From the NCBI GenBank assembly GCA_036500205.1, contig DASYCK010000132.1, positions 1 to 20,491 of the forward strand: a stretch of DNA of 20,491 nt, in the 5' to 3' direction. Under the pieces are notes generated by a model. It did no database searches and was not told the origin of the DNA. It saw nothing but the letters and a program-made list of their open reading frames with translations. A program made the position numbers and the translations under genes. This DNA is from DASYCK01 sp036500205. GTDB taxonomy: Bacteria > Myxococcota_A > Polyangia > Fen-1088. Positions 1-8,823 of the stretch are shown piece after piece; position 1 is the first letter of the stretch, and every line of letters begins with the position of its first letter.

Positions 1-522
1 AAGAAGAAGAAAGGGGCCGCCGCAGCCCCCGCGGCCATGCCCGCCAAGATCACCGACGCCGATCTGGCGGCGGACGCCGCGCAGTTCGCGACGAGCCCGG
101 CCCAGCTGGGCACCGCGGGGCGCGGCATCGTGCTGTTGATCGCCGCCAGCGGCGAAGGGCGCGCTGATTTTTCGGAAGCCATCACACGTCATTCCGACAT
201 GGCTGGGCTGGTGGCCACCGGGCTTCCCGTGGGCGTGTCGCTGGCCGAGCGCTATCGCCCCGAGCTGGCGTTCGTCGACCTGGGCGTGGCCAGTGTGCAC
301 GCGTTCGACACGATCCGGACGCTGTCGTCGCTGTCGTCGCGCGCCGGGCGCCGCTGCCGGGTCATCGCCGGGACGTCGAACGTGACCGACGGGATCGAGA
401 AGTCGGGCGTCATGGCCGGCGCGGCGAACGTGGCGCTGTTCCCCTTCGCGGCGCACCTGTTCCAGGGCGAGCTCGATCGCCTGGAAGAACGCCTGGGGCC
501 TCGCAAATCCGCGCGCCGCTAG
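1..522 (+). CDS. Receiver-like (pseudo-receiver) domain protein, 5' end outside window
   Basis: The frame is open to the first base. Codons before the first ATG (position 37) encode a lysine run followed by an Ala/Pro-rich linker, so the gene very likely begins upstream and only its C-terminal domain is seen. Counting from that ATG, residues 30-155 have the alternating strand/helix pattern of a response-regulator receiver domain, with the sequence LAFVDLG carrying a candidate phospho-acceptor Asp81. The usual acidic pair after the first strand is absent (IVLLIAASGEG), and the conserved Lys before the last helix is replaced (ALFPFAAH). This is therefore a degenerate receiver, more likely a protein-interaction module than a normal phosphotransfer domain. 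The gene stops 78 bp before the methyltransferase. The family call is by fold pattern only. Confidence 0.6.
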   Translation, partial: KKKKGAAAAPAAMPAKITDADLAADAAQFATSPAQLGTAGRGIVLLIAASGEGRADFSEAITRHSDMAGLVATGLPVGVSLAERYRPELAFVDLGVASVHAFDTIRTLSSLSSRAGRRCRVIAGTSNVTDGIEKSGVMAGAANVALFPFAAHLFQGELDRLEERLGPRKSARR

Positions 523-600
523 GGCCTTCAGCGGGGTGGCCTGACGGGCCGACGGCCGAGTCCTGGATTCCGAGAAGTCTCTCCTGTAAGGAGTGCGTCC

Positions 601-1632
601 ATGCGTCGTGAAGTCCTGTCTTATCTGGCCTGTCCCAACTGCGCGTCAGAGCTGAAGCTGACCTCGGTCGCCCTGGAAGAGGGCGACGGACACGTGATTT
701 CGGGCGAGCTGGCCTGTGCGGCGGGGACCTGTCGCTTCGACGTCACCGACGGTGTGCCGGTGTTGATTCGCGGCCACGTCGATCCGCTGAAGACCGAGAC
801 GGCGGCGCGGTTCGCCGAGGAGTGGACGCGCTGGACCGACCTGCGCGACTACTACGAGCGCCAGTTCCTGGGCTGGGTCGGCCCGACGTCGCGTCACGAC
901 TTCGCGGGCAAGCTGGTCTTCGAAGGGGGATGCGGCAAGGGGCGCCACACCGATCTGGTGGCGCGCTTCGGCGCCAAGGCGGTGGTGGCCATCGATCTGG
1001 GGGAGAGCGCCCTCATCGCCTTTCGCAACACGCGCAAGCTCCCCAACGCCCACGTGGTGATCGGCGATCTGATGCACCCTCCGGTGCGGCCGATCTTCGA
1101 TCTGGCGTTCTCGATCGGCGTTCTGCACCACCTGCCCGATCCGGCCGACGCGGCGCGGGCCGTCGCCTCGGTGGTTCATGACGGTGGGCGCATCGTCTAC
1201 TGGGTCTACGGGCTCGAGAACAACGAGTGGATCACCCGCTTCGTCGATCCGGTGCGCAAGGCCGTGACGTCCAAGATTCCGTACGCGCCGTTGCGGGCTC
1301 TGTCGGCGATTCCCACCGTGGCCCTGTTCGCCGCCATCAGGTTGCTGTACGCGCCGGGGCTCGACGGCCAGGGGCCCAAGAACTTGCCCTACAGCTCGTA
1401 CTTCTCGTCGATGTACGAGTTTCCGTTCGACGAGCTGTACTCGATCGTCTTCGACCAGCTGGTCACGCCGGTGGCGTTCTACTTGCCACGCGCCGAGGTT
1501 CAGTCCTGGTTCGACGGCGCCGGCTTCAAGGACGTCTCCTTGCGCTGGCACAATCAGATGAGCTGGACCGCCACCGCGGTGGTCAATCGCCCGGCCCGGT
1601 CGGCCGCCATGCCCGTGCAGTCGGTCGGCTAG
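601..1632 (+). CDS. Class I SAM-dependent methyltransferase with N-terminal Trm112-like zinc domain
   Basis: A 343-residue protein preceded by a good ribosome binding site (AAGGAG, 7 nt before ATG). Residues 8-55 form a Trm112/UPF0434-type zinc knuckle with Cys11, Cys14, Cys39 and Cys44, ending in the typical DGVPVLI segment. Residues 104-200 are a Rossmann methyltransferase core: motif I is FEGGCGKGRH (about 107-116), followed by the acidic loop AIDLGE and a later HHLPDP segment typical of the Methyltransf_11 family. The C-terminal third holds a hydrophobic stretch (around 225-250) and aromatic-rich sequence common in methyltransferases acting on lipids or glycans. The substrate cannot be read from the sequence. 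The stop codon overlaps the stop of the convergent membrane-protein gene. Confidence 0.85.
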   Translation: MRREVLSYLACPNCASELKLTSVALEEGDGHVISGELACAAGTCRFDVTDGVPVLIRGHVDPLKTETAARFAEEWTRWTDLRDYYERQFLGWVGPTSRHDFAGKLVFEGGCGKGRHTDLVARFGAKAVVAIDLGESALIAFRNTRKLPNAHVVIGDLMHPPVRPIFDLAFSIGVLHHLPDPADAARAVASVVHDGGRIVYWVYGLENNEWITRFVDPVRKAVTSKIPYAPLRALSAIPTVALFAAIRLLYAPGLDGQGPKNLPYSSYFSSMYEFPFDELYSIVFDQLVTPVAFYLPRAEVQSWFDGAGFKDVSLRWHNQMSWTATAVVNRPARSAAMPVQSVG

Positions 1633-3206
1633 CGGGGGGGAGCCCACAGCGCGCGCACGATCGCCGTCGCGTGCTGCTCGGTCGGCGAGGGTTGCCGTCC
1701 GTAGCGCGACAGGCCCGCCAGCAGCACGGCGCCCAGCAGCAGCGCCGTCCCCACGCGAACCGCCGCCGCGCCTCTGTCGCGCACCCCGGTGGCCAGCGCC
1801 ACCACCGTCGCCGCCGCCCACAGCGCGGCGACGGGCAGCAGCGCCCACCCGCGCGGCAGCCCCAGCAGATGCCCCAGGCCATACGGCACGTAGCCATCGC
1901 GCCACAGGGGCAACGTCAGGTCGAAGACCGGGTTGTCGAACGCCTCGGGATAGTGGGGATAGGTCGCCGCCGACAGCCCGTTCAGAAACACCGACACGAC
2001 GAGCAGCGCGCCCAGCAGCGCGTGCGCCCAGAGGGTCCGCCGCCCGTCGACCGGGAGATCCTTCCAGGCCAGCACGAGCCCGGCCACCAGAAACGGCGCG
2101 ATGCCCGCGATGTAGCGGGGCCCGACGCACCAGCCGCCCCGCCAGTGGGTCATCCCGGCGAGAAACAGCGTCAGCACCACGCCGGCCAGCAGGCAGACGA
2201 CGACCTCGGCGCGTGGCGGTCGCCGCACCCGCCACAGGGCCGCGCCCAGCCCCACCAGCAAGAACGGTGAGAACGCGAACAGCCCGTAGCTGATCGAGAA
2301 CAGCGACGTCCCCAGCGCGTCGAGGTGCGGGCGGGACAGGCCGAAGAAGCCGCTGCCGTGATCGAAGCGGGCATAGAGCTGATTCTCGAGGTGACCGTAG
2401 GGGAACTGCCAGGGGCGCCCGAACAGGGCCGTGTGATACGCCCCCAGCGCCAGGGCCAGCGGCAGCACGCCGAGCACGAACCACAGCGCCGCCGCCCGAT
2501 GGCGCCACAGCGTGTAGCCCCCCAGCACCAGCGCCACCAGGAGCAGCTGGTACTCGAAGAGCACGGCGGCGCCGGTCAGCGCGCCGGCCGCGGCCAGGCG
2601 CGCCGGCGTGGCACGCTCGTCCTCCCGCCAGCCGAGCGCCATGAACGCCGCGCCGGCCGCCATCGCCGCCTGCGCGTGACCCACGAAGAGAATGCCGTAC
2701 GGGTAGAGCATCGTGCCCAGGCCCAGCCCCACCGTCAGCAGGTCGCGCGCGGCGGGCGAGCGCGTGCGCCGCTCCACCCAGCGGCCGAACGCGAACAGGA
2801 ACACCATCGCGCACGGAATGACCGAGAAGAAGCGCAGGCCGAACGTCGTCGCCTGCTTGGTGGGGGAGGGCCAGCCGGCGGCGTGCCACAGCTTCGTCTG
2901 CAGCCAGAGCACCGGCACGCCGAGAAACGACGTGCCGGGGGCCTTGCTCGAATACAGGTGACCCCCGCTGGCGGCCTTGTCGTCGACGTAGCCCCACTGG
3001 TGGACGACCCGGTCGATGGCCAGCGTGTGGTCCTCGACGATGGCGCGGGTCATCCACACCCGCACGTTCTCGTTCGGGTTGTCGAGCTGGGGGAAGTACG
3101 GCGACACCGACAGATAGGCGAGCGACACCAGGATCCACACCAGATGCCGGCGCGCCGCGCTCTCGCGCGGCCTGGGGACATCCGGTGGGGAGGGGCTTCG
3201 CTTCAC
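1629..3206 (-). CDS. Polytopic membrane protein, GT-C/GT39-like glycosyltransferase candidate
   Basis: A 525-residue protein with roughly ten or more hydrophobic segments and a short basic N-terminus. The first periplasmic loop (DNPNENVRVWMTRAIVEDHTLAIDRV, about residues 41-66) contains conserved acidic residues. Long membrane-embedded N-terminal loops with acidic residues are typical of GT-C fold enzymes that use polyprenyl-phosphate sugars (PMT/ArnT-like, GT39). Downstream loops are aromatic-rich (GHLYSSKAPGTSF, MTHWRGGWCVGPRYIAG). A GTG start is used, only 2 nt after the TGA of the upstream M1-like/Omp85 gene and without a clear Shine-Dalgarno, so translation is probably coupled. The last codons overlap the convergent methyltransferase stop. 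Sugar donor and acceptor are unknown; a general integral membrane protein is the alternative. Confidence 0.75.
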   Translation of the reverse strand: MKRSPSPPDVPRPRESAARRHLVWILVSLAYLSVSPYFPQLDNPNENVRVWMTRAIVEDHTLAIDRVVHQWGYVDDKAASGGHLYSSKAPGTSFLGVPVLWLQTKLWHAAGWPSPTKQATTFGLRFFSVIPCAMVFLFAFGRWVERRTRSPAARDLLTVGLGLGTMLYPYGILFVGHAQAAMAAGAAFMALGWREDERATPARLAAAGALTGAAVLFEYQLLLVALVLGGYTLWRHRAAALWFVLGVLPLALALGAYHTALFGRPWQFPYGHLENQLYARFDHGSGFFGLSRPHLDALGTSLFSISYGLFAFSPFLLVGLGAALWRVRRPPRAEVVVCLLAGVVLTLFLAGMTHWRGGWCVGPRYIAGIAPFLVAGLVLAWKDLPVDGRRTLWAHALLGALLVVSVFLNGLSAATYPHYPEAFDNPVFDLTLPLWRDGYVPYGLGHLLGLPRGWALLPVAALWAAATVVALATGVRDRGAAAVRVGTALLLGAVLLAGLSRYGRQPSPTEQHATAIVRALWAPPR

Positions 3207-3208
3207 GC

Positions 3209-5989
3209 TCAGAAATTCGGCAAGAAGGAGATGAGGACCACGAACGGCGGGCGGCGGAGCGTCAGCTGCCCGTCCTGGGGCGACCCCAGCGAATGTTGCC
3301 CCAGGCAGACCCGATCATGGCGGTTCAAGGGAATGGCGAGGTCGATGGACAAGAGTTGCTGATGGACGCCGAAGGCATCGTGCAGGACCCGGAAACTGTA
3401 GCCCACGTCGTAGAACAGATCGTCTTTCCCCACGCCGAAGCCGTCGCACGACGAGATGGCGCCCGCCTCGACGAACAGATTACCGCCTAAGCCCCGCACC
3501 GAGGTGAAGTGAGCGATGTTCCAGTCCAGATCGGACACGTAGCGATCGCGCAGCTCGAGCCGCGCCACCCCACGCCCGCGCCCCAGCAGCTCGTCGATGC
3601 CGTACCCGCGCAGCCCGCTGGCTCCACCCAGGTGATGGAGCTGCGCGCGCGTGCGAAGGTCCCCCAGCGTTCCCCCCGCCTGAACGTCGACGGCCAGCAC
3701 ATGCCCGGGCAACAGCTCGAACAGGCGCACCAGCTCGGCGCCCGCGAACAGCTGCGAGAGACGCTCGCCGCTCTCCAGCGCCGTCAGCGTGTATCCGGCA
3801 TCCACCTCGAAGCCGACGGCGTGCCACGGATCGACGATGTAATCGCGATCGTCGTGCTCGACCAGCAGATCGCCCGACAGGCGCCAGCCTGGCTCGGCGG
3901 GGGCGCCCGCCGCCACGCCGAAGGTGGGGTTGGGGCGCTGGATGCTGAGCCCGAACCCGGCGCCGCTGGTGAGGCGGTTCGTGTCGGCCTGCCTGCCGAA
4001 GCGTCGTTCGTAGGAGGCGCTCACGCCGGCGTCGATGGCGGGCGAGCGGGTGACCAGGAGATCGAAGGCGTTGCGCAGGTCGTGCTGGGGCTTCAACGTC
4101 ACGGCGGCGGCGAACGATGCCTGCAGCGCCGAGACGTCCAGCAGGGCGCCGAAGCCGGTGTAGATGAGGCGCCAGCGCCTGGGGATGCCGTTGTCGACCA
4201 GCGGATCGTCGGCGGGGTCGAGCGATCCGACGGCGCTCTCGCTCAGGCGGTGGCGCGGATCGAGCTCGACCGACGCCAGCCCCGCCGGCAGGTCCAGCTC
4301 GAAGCGATGGCGGGGGCCGGGGTCGCTCCAGACGAGCTCGTGCGCGGCGTCGTCGCGCTCGACCACCCGAAGCTCGACTGGCTCGCGTACCTGCGTCCCC
4401 TGGCGTTCGACGTCGATGGCCACGTGCACGCCGCCCGACGGCAACGGCGTGCGAACGACGGCGGCGAGCCGGTAGTTCACGCGCGGGGGCTGACCGGACA
4501 GCCACTGGGTCCAGAACCAGCCGAGCGGCGCCCCGAACACGCGCTCGGCCGCCTGCCGCAGAGGAAGGCGCTGGCCTACCACGAGGTGGGCGACCTGCGC
4601 GACGCCCGCCGCGCCCAGCAGGTCGAGCAACTTGGCGTAGATGAATCGCCCTCCCGGGCGCTGGTGCGAGAACCGGCGGACATCGTCGCGCAGGACGTCG
4701 TGGTCCTCGGCGTCACCGAAGTAGCTGGACGATGACGCCAGCAGCGGCGCGTAGATGAGCTGATCCACCGCCGGCAGGAACGCCAGCGGACGCAGCAGAT
4801 CGCGCGCGAGCTCCCGCGTGCGAAAGTGTTCGAGCGTGAAGCTGTCCGCCAGGTGGGCGGCGAGGACCTCTCCGGACAGCGCGGCGTCGCGGTCGGGCTC
4901 GATGTGCCGGAGCGTGCCGTCGAGCGCCGCCGTGAGCACGGCGCGCACCAGCTCGAGGCGGTGGTACTTGCGCACCCGCTCGAGCGGGAAGATCTCGAAC
5001 AGCCGGTCGGAGACCAGGATCACCTGGCCATGTACCGTCACCAGCTCGTTGCGCAGCGGCGCCTCGACCAAGGTCAGCGCTCGGGCGCCGGCGTCGGGGG
5101 GGCCGAGGCCCTGCGCGGCCAGAAAGGCCAGCGCCTCGGTCGCCGCTTCGAGGACGAGCCCGGCGCGATCCTCGCGGACGTAAGGAAGGACCTCGTCCTC
5201 CGAAGGCGGGGGCCGGGCGTCCCGGTACAGGTAACGCGCGCTGAAGCCACCCACGGAGATCGTGTCCGAGCGCAACGCGCGATCGACGACCAACGTCACG
5301 TCCTCGACGTCACTTCCCTGGGCCGTGACGGGCGCTCCGGTCGCGCGCGCCACCGTGTCGCCCAGCACGACGTCGCTGCCGGCGGGCGCCGTCACGCGCG
5401 CCAGAAAATCGATGCGGTCGGCGGGGGCCTCGAGGGCGAAGCCGTTCGGCCCGCGCGCCACGGGGAAAGGATAGAAGCCCCCCATCAGGCGACAGCGCGC
5501 GCGGGCGCAGCCGAAGCCGCCCAGCCGCGCGGGGATCTCCGTCGTGAAATCGAGGGCGACGCGAATCGTCTCCCCGGGCGCGATCGCGGCGGGCAAACGG
5601 ACCCGCAGCAAGGTGTCGGGGCCGACCGGCGAAGCTTCGAGCCGAAGCGCCACCCCGCTGGCCCGCGCCGTCTGCACGTGGATGGCGCCCGGGGAAAAGC
5701 CGTTCGGATAGAGCCAGTGGAAGCTCACGTCGCCGAGCGCGACGGGGCGCGTGGCGAGGCGATTGGGATACAGCCAGAACAGCAATTCGATGAGGGGCGC
5801 GCCGCTTTGATTTGCGATGGTCCACGTCGCGGTGCCCGACACGCGGTGCTGACCGGGATCGATCGTCGCCTCGAGATCGAGCTGGGGCCGCGACGATCGG
5901 GGCGCGGCGCGCGCGGTCGTCGCAGCCAGGAGCAGCAGCACGAACGCGACGCCGCCGCGAGCCGCTCGGTGGCGCGGCGAACCCGTCAT
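3209..5989 (-). CDS. Degenerate M1-peptidase-like domain fused to a C-terminal Omp85/BamA-type beta-barrel
   Basis: A 926-residue protein. The start is the ATG overlapping the TGA of the L,D-transpeptidase gene (TGATG); the reading frame stays open far upstream, but only as a shadow of that gene. Residues 1-28 are a signal peptide with a hydrophobic core ending in TARAAP. Residues 30-230 resemble the N-terminal beta domain of M1 aminopeptidases (ATIDPGQHRVSGTATWTI, ELLFWLYPNR). Residues 230-530 resemble the gluzincin region, but no HEXXH is present; the corresponding segment reads KYHRLELVRAV. From about residue 605 the chain becomes alternating amphipathic strands, with LGGASGLRGYG typical of Omp85/BamA barrels, and it ends in Phe as an outer-membrane beta-signal does. 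It is probably an outer-membrane protein with a catalytically dead periplasmic module. Confidence 0.8.
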   Translation of the reverse strand: MTGSPRHRAARGGVAFVLLLLAATTARAAPRSSRPQLDLEATIDPGQHRVSGTATWTIANQSGAPLIELLFWLYPNRLATRPVALGDVSFHWLYPNGFSPGAIHVQTARASGVALRLEASPVGPDTLLRVRLPAAIAPGETIRVALDFTTEIPARLGGFGCARARCRLMGGFYPFPVARGPNGFALEAPADRIDFLARVTAPAGSDVVLGDTVARATGAPVTAQGSDVEDVTLVVDRALRSDTISVGGFSARYLYRDARPPPSEDEVLPYVREDRAGLVLEAATEALAFLAAQGLGPPDAGARALTLVEAPLRNELVTVHGQVILVSDRLFEIFPLERVRKYHRLELVRAVLTAALDGTLRHIEPDRDAALSGEVLAAHLADSFTLEHFRTRELARDLLRPLAFLPAVDQLIYAPLLASSSSYFGDAEDHDVLRDDVRRFSHQRPGGRFIYAKLLDLLGAAGVAQVAHLVVGQRLPLRQAAERVFGAPLGWFWTQWLSGQPPRVNYRLAAVVRTPLPSGGVHVAIDVERQGTQVREPVELRVVERDDAAHELVWSDPGPRHRFELDLPAGLASVELDPRHRLSESAVGSLDPADDPLVDNGIPRRWRLIYTGFGALLDVSALQASFAAAVTLKPQHDLRNAFDLLVTRSPAIDAGVSASYERRFGRQADTNRLTSGAGFGLSIQRPNPTFGVAAGAPAEPGWRLSGDLLVEHDDRDYIVDPWHAVGFEVDAGYTLTALESGERLSQLFAGAELVRLFELLPGHVLAVDVQAGGTLGDLRTRAQLHHLGGASGLRGYGIDELLGRGRGVARLELRDRYVSDLDWNIAHFTSVRGLGGNLFVEAGAISSCDGFGVGKDDLFYDVGYSFRVLHDAFGVHQQLLSIDLAIPLNRHDRVCLGQHSLGSPQDGQLTLRRPPFVVLISFLPNF

Positions 5990-8277
5990 CACGGGCCGAG
6001 CGGGCTGGGTGAAGAATCCTCGCTGCCGGGCGGGCCGACGGTGCGGCTGCCGCCGATGGCGGTGGGGCTGGCGGCCGAATCGGGGCTGCTGGGATCGGCG
6101 GCGCGCCGCTGCCCGGACGTCTTCCGCGCGCCTGGCGTCTCGGGATCCGGGGCGTCCTCGTAGTCGACGCCCGCCTTGCGCACGTAGTCGACGATCGGCT
6201 TCTTCACCTGCCCCATGACCCGACCTTCCGTCACCACCACCGGCACCGGCTTGTCGAGCTCGTAGTAGTAGCCACGCGTGGGGATGGCGTAGGCGTAGCT
6301 CTCCCCGTCGACGGTGAAGCGCCGCCTCAGGTGCAGGGGCACGGCGCCGATCCGCTTGAACGTCCGGTGGCGCAGCACGAAGTCGAACAGCCGCACCGCC
6401 CGATCGTTCACCAGCCGATGACAGCCGTGCGAGAACCGCCGCGCGATCGAGGTGTAGTCGTCCGAGCCGTGGGTGCGGATCTGATTGTCGAACCCGCCCC
6501 GATCGATGTGAATCGCCATCACCAGGCCGTAGGCCGATTGAAATCCCGGCCCCATCACATCGGTGTTGACGACCGTCTGGGGTCCCTTGTCGCGATCGAG
6601 CACCTTGCGGGTCAGCAGGTCCTTCACCGGCGTGCCGTCGGGCGGGATCCACACCGGGCCGGCCACGATGTTCTTCCAGACGCGATTGCCGACGTCGCTG
6701 TTCTTGTACTTGTAGTAGACCTTGCCGTTCGTGTGCAGCTCGCTGCGCCACGAGCCGATGGTGGTCCGCCACGCCACCAGCGGAATGCGCTGCCCGTGCC
6801 AGTGCGCGAACAGCGTCAGGTGCGGGTAGCGGGCGCGATGCTGCTCGATGGGGCGCCCCTTGGTGTCGAACGGGAAGTCGTACCAGACGTCGCCGCGATC
6901 GATCTCGGCCGACAGCTCCATCGGCCCGCGACCGCCCGCCTCGTAGTACGGCGGCAGGGCGGGGGCGTGAAAGGCGACCCGCAAGGTGGCCAGGCCGGTG
7001 GGGCCGTGCTGGCGCAGGAACGCGATCATGTCGCCGCTGCCAGCGACATGAATGGCGGCCAGCAGCGCGTTCACGTGATCCTCGATCAGATCCGGCACCG
7101 GGTGCGGCTGGCCGTCCTCGCCCTTGTACGTGGCGGGCGCGTCGTTCTTCGTCGTCGAGCCGTCCTCGACGATGCCGGCGGCGTCGGCGAGCCGCTCGGC
7201 CAGCACGCGCTTGAAGGTCTCGTAGTCGAGGTCGAGCGGCGGTCGCGACAGAGTCCCCTGCGTCTCGCCTCCCAGCAGCCCCCAGCCGAAGATGTCGTTG
7301 CGGCGCTCCCAGGCCGCCAGCGCCTCGTGGGTGGGAAGATCGAAGCTCCCCGGCGTCATCCGGGCCCGCGGCGACAGCAGCCCCTCGCAGACGAGAAACG
7401 CCTGCACCGCCTTCACGGCCCGCAGGCGCTCCTGACCGCGTGACGTCCGCGCCACGCGCCGGCTCACCTTCGGGTCGGCGTCCGCGCCCAGCGCCGCGAT
7501 GGCGGCGGCGCGGTCGCCCGGCTTCCAGGTGGCGGGGATGGGGACGACCGGCCCCTTCGTTCCGGGGGCCCCTCCGCCCGACGCAGTGCCGGCGGGCGTG
7601 CCGGCCGCCTCCTCGCGCCGCTCGATCTCCTTGTCCAGCCAGTCGGCGTCGCGCAACGCCTCGGCGTGGTCGCGCTTCGCGTGCTCGCGATCCAGGTAGC
7701 CGACGTTTTCGCCCAGCGCGCGCACGCTTGCCCAGTCGACGCCCAGCTCGCAGGCGCGCCGGGCTGGCGCGCGGTCGGCCTCGATGCGACTGGCCAGCAC
7801 CGGCAGGGTGGGGGGGATGCCGAACGGCTCCAGGAAGTTTCCTTCCCCGGGCCGCAGCGGCTTGCCGTCGTCGTCGATGCGATCGTTGGCGAGCTCGATG
7901 AACGTCTTGCGGTACCCGTTCGGCTTGGGCGGGTTGCGCTTGTCGTCGCCCCCGTCCTGGAAGATGTACGGCGCCCATCCGTCGCCCAGGTCGACGCTCA
8001 GCAGCCCCTGGCGGCTGGCCTCCTCGGTGGTCATCGTCGTGGCGGGCGCCCCCGCGCCCTCCCCGTAGACGTACACCTCGTCCGCGCCGAGCGGTGGCAG
8101 CGGGACGCGCGCCGGGATCACCGGCTCAGCGGGAGCGATCGCGGCGTCGGCGCCCGCGCCCTTCGTCGCGGTGGCGGCCGCGTCATCGTGGCGGGGATGG
8201 CGCCCGCATCCCACGGCCGTCGCGAGGGCCAGCACCAACACGCCGCCAGGACGGACGCGTGCAGTTGGCTTCACCAC
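5989..8277 (-). CDS. Lipoprotein L,D-transpeptidase (YkuD domain) with peptidoglycan-binding-like region
   Basis: The YkuD catalytic signature is clear: a His-Gly in RTHGSDD followed by SHGCHRLVND, with nucleophilic Cys619 (numbered from the GTG at 8277). Such enzymes make 3-3 cross-links in peptidoglycan or attach proteins to it. Residues 1-24 form a lipoprotein signal (basic n-region, VLVLALATAVGC). Roughly residues 290-340 (RAVKAVQAFLVCEGLL, THEALAAWERRND) resemble a PG_binding_1 repeat. At about 762 residues it is much longer than simple YkuD proteins. The frame extends to a TTG at 8313 overlapping the yajQ stop, but the GTG at 8277 (or 8274) gives a better signal peptide. Its stop overlaps the start of the M1-like/Omp85 gene, so the two envelope proteins are probably co-translated. 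Confidence 0.87.
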   Translation of the reverse strand: MVKPTARVRPGGVLVLALATAVGCGRHPRHDDAAATATKGAGADAAIAPAEPVIPARVPLPPLGADEVYVYGEGAGAPATTMTTEEASRQGLLSVDLGDGWAPYIFQDGGDDKRNPPKPNGYRKTFIELANDRIDDDGKPLRPGEGNFLEPFGIPPTLPVLASRIEADRAPARRACELGVDWASVRALGENVGYLDREHAKRDHAEALRDADWLDKEIERREEAAGTPAGTASGGGAPGTKGPVVPIPATWKPGDRAAAIAALGADADPKVSRRVARTSRGQERLRAVKAVQAFLVCEGLLSPRARMTPGSFDLPTHEALAAWERRNDIFGWGLLGGETQGTLSRPPLDLDYETFKRVLAERLADAAGIVEDGSTTKNDAPATYKGEDGQPHPVPDLIEDHVNALLAAIHVAGSGDMIAFLRQHGPTGLATLRVAFHAPALPPYYEAGGRGPMELSAEIDRGDVWYDFPFDTKGRPIEQHRARYPHLTLFAHWHGQRIPLVAWRTTIGSWRSELHTNGKVYYKYKNSDVGNRVWKNIVAGPVWIPPDGTPVKDLLTRKVLDRDKGPQTVVNTDVMGPGFQSAYGLVMAIHIDRGGFDNQIRTHGSDDYTSIARRFSHGCHRLVNDRAVRLFDFVLRHRTFKRIGAVPLHLRRRFTVDGESYAYAIPTRGYYYELDKPVPVVVTEGRVMGQVKKPIVDYVRKAGVDYEDAPDPETPGARKTSGQRRAADPSSPDSAASPTAIGGSRTVGPPGSEDSSPSPLGP

Positions 8278-8309
8278 GCCAGCATAACTCGGCCCCGCCG
8301 GGGTCGCCG

Positions 8310-8795
8310 TCAATCGCGGAAATTCACGAACTGCAGATCGATGCCGAAGTCGCCGCCGCGCACCAGCTGGATGGCCGCCTGCAGATCGTCGCGGTTCTTC
8401 CCCGTCACGCGCAGCTCGTCGCCCTGGATCTGGGCCTGCACCTTCACCTTGGCGTCCTTGATCGACTTCACGATCTTCTTGGCCGTCTCGGTCTCGATCC
8501 CCTGCTTGATCTTCACCAGCTGTCGCACCGTCTGGCCCCCCGCGGGCTCGACGTCGCCGGGATCGAGGCAGCGCTGCGAGACGCCGCGCTTCGACATCCG
8601 CTCGCGCAGGACCGTCAAGGTGGCGGTCGCATGCGGCTCGTCCGAGGTGCGGATGGTGATCCCGTCGGGCGTTCGCTCGATGAGGCTGTTGGTGCCGCGA
8701 AAGTCGTAACGCTGGGCGATTTCCTTCTGCGCCGTGTGCAGGGCGTTGTCGAGCTCCATCAGATCAACTTTCGAGACCACGTCGAAGGACGGCAT
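8310..8795 (-). CDS. yajQ: YajQ family nucleotide (cyclic di-GMP)-binding protein
   Basis: A 161-residue protein matching the YajQ family over its full length: the start MPSFDVVSKVDLMELDNAL, the segment QRYDFRGTNS, and the family C-terminal hallmark FVNFRD. Family members have two ferredoxin-like halves and some are reported as cyclic di-GMP effectors in the cytoplasm. A strong ribosome binding site (GAGGAGATAG directly before ATG) fixes the start. It lies 28 nt downstream of the CarF-like gene and its stop is within 33 nt of the L,D-transpeptidase start, so all three are probably transcribed together. Its presence in an envelope-gene run is not explained by the family alone. Confidence 0.95.
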   Translation of the reverse strand: MPSFDVVSKVDLMELDNALHTAQKEIAQRYDFRGTNSLIERTPDGITIRTSDEPHATATLTVLRERMSKRGVSQRCLDPGDVEPAGGQTVRQLVKIKQGIETETAKKIVKSIKDAKVKVQAQIQGDELRVTGKNRDDLQAAIQLVRGGDFGIDLQFVNFRD

Positions 8796-8823
8796 CTATC
8801 TCCTCGGATGGGCGGACGGCGCG

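Noticed and set aside
646..3138. Very long minus-strand open frame overlapping the methyltransferase and membrane-protein genes
   Set aside because: Arg/Gly/Ala-rich translation typical of an out-of-frame shadow in high-GC DNA; the overlapping genes have clear domains and hydrophobic segments.
3509..6163. Long plus-strand open frames antisense to the M1-like/Omp85 gene
   Set aside because: Composition is rich in Arg, Gln and Gly with no domain; the minus strand carries the signal peptide, M1-like and barrel features.
5990..7978. Upstream extension of the M1-like/Omp85 frame to give a 1589-residue protein
   Set aside because: The extension is a shadow of the L,D-transpeptidase; the signal peptide and TGATG overlap place the start at 5989.
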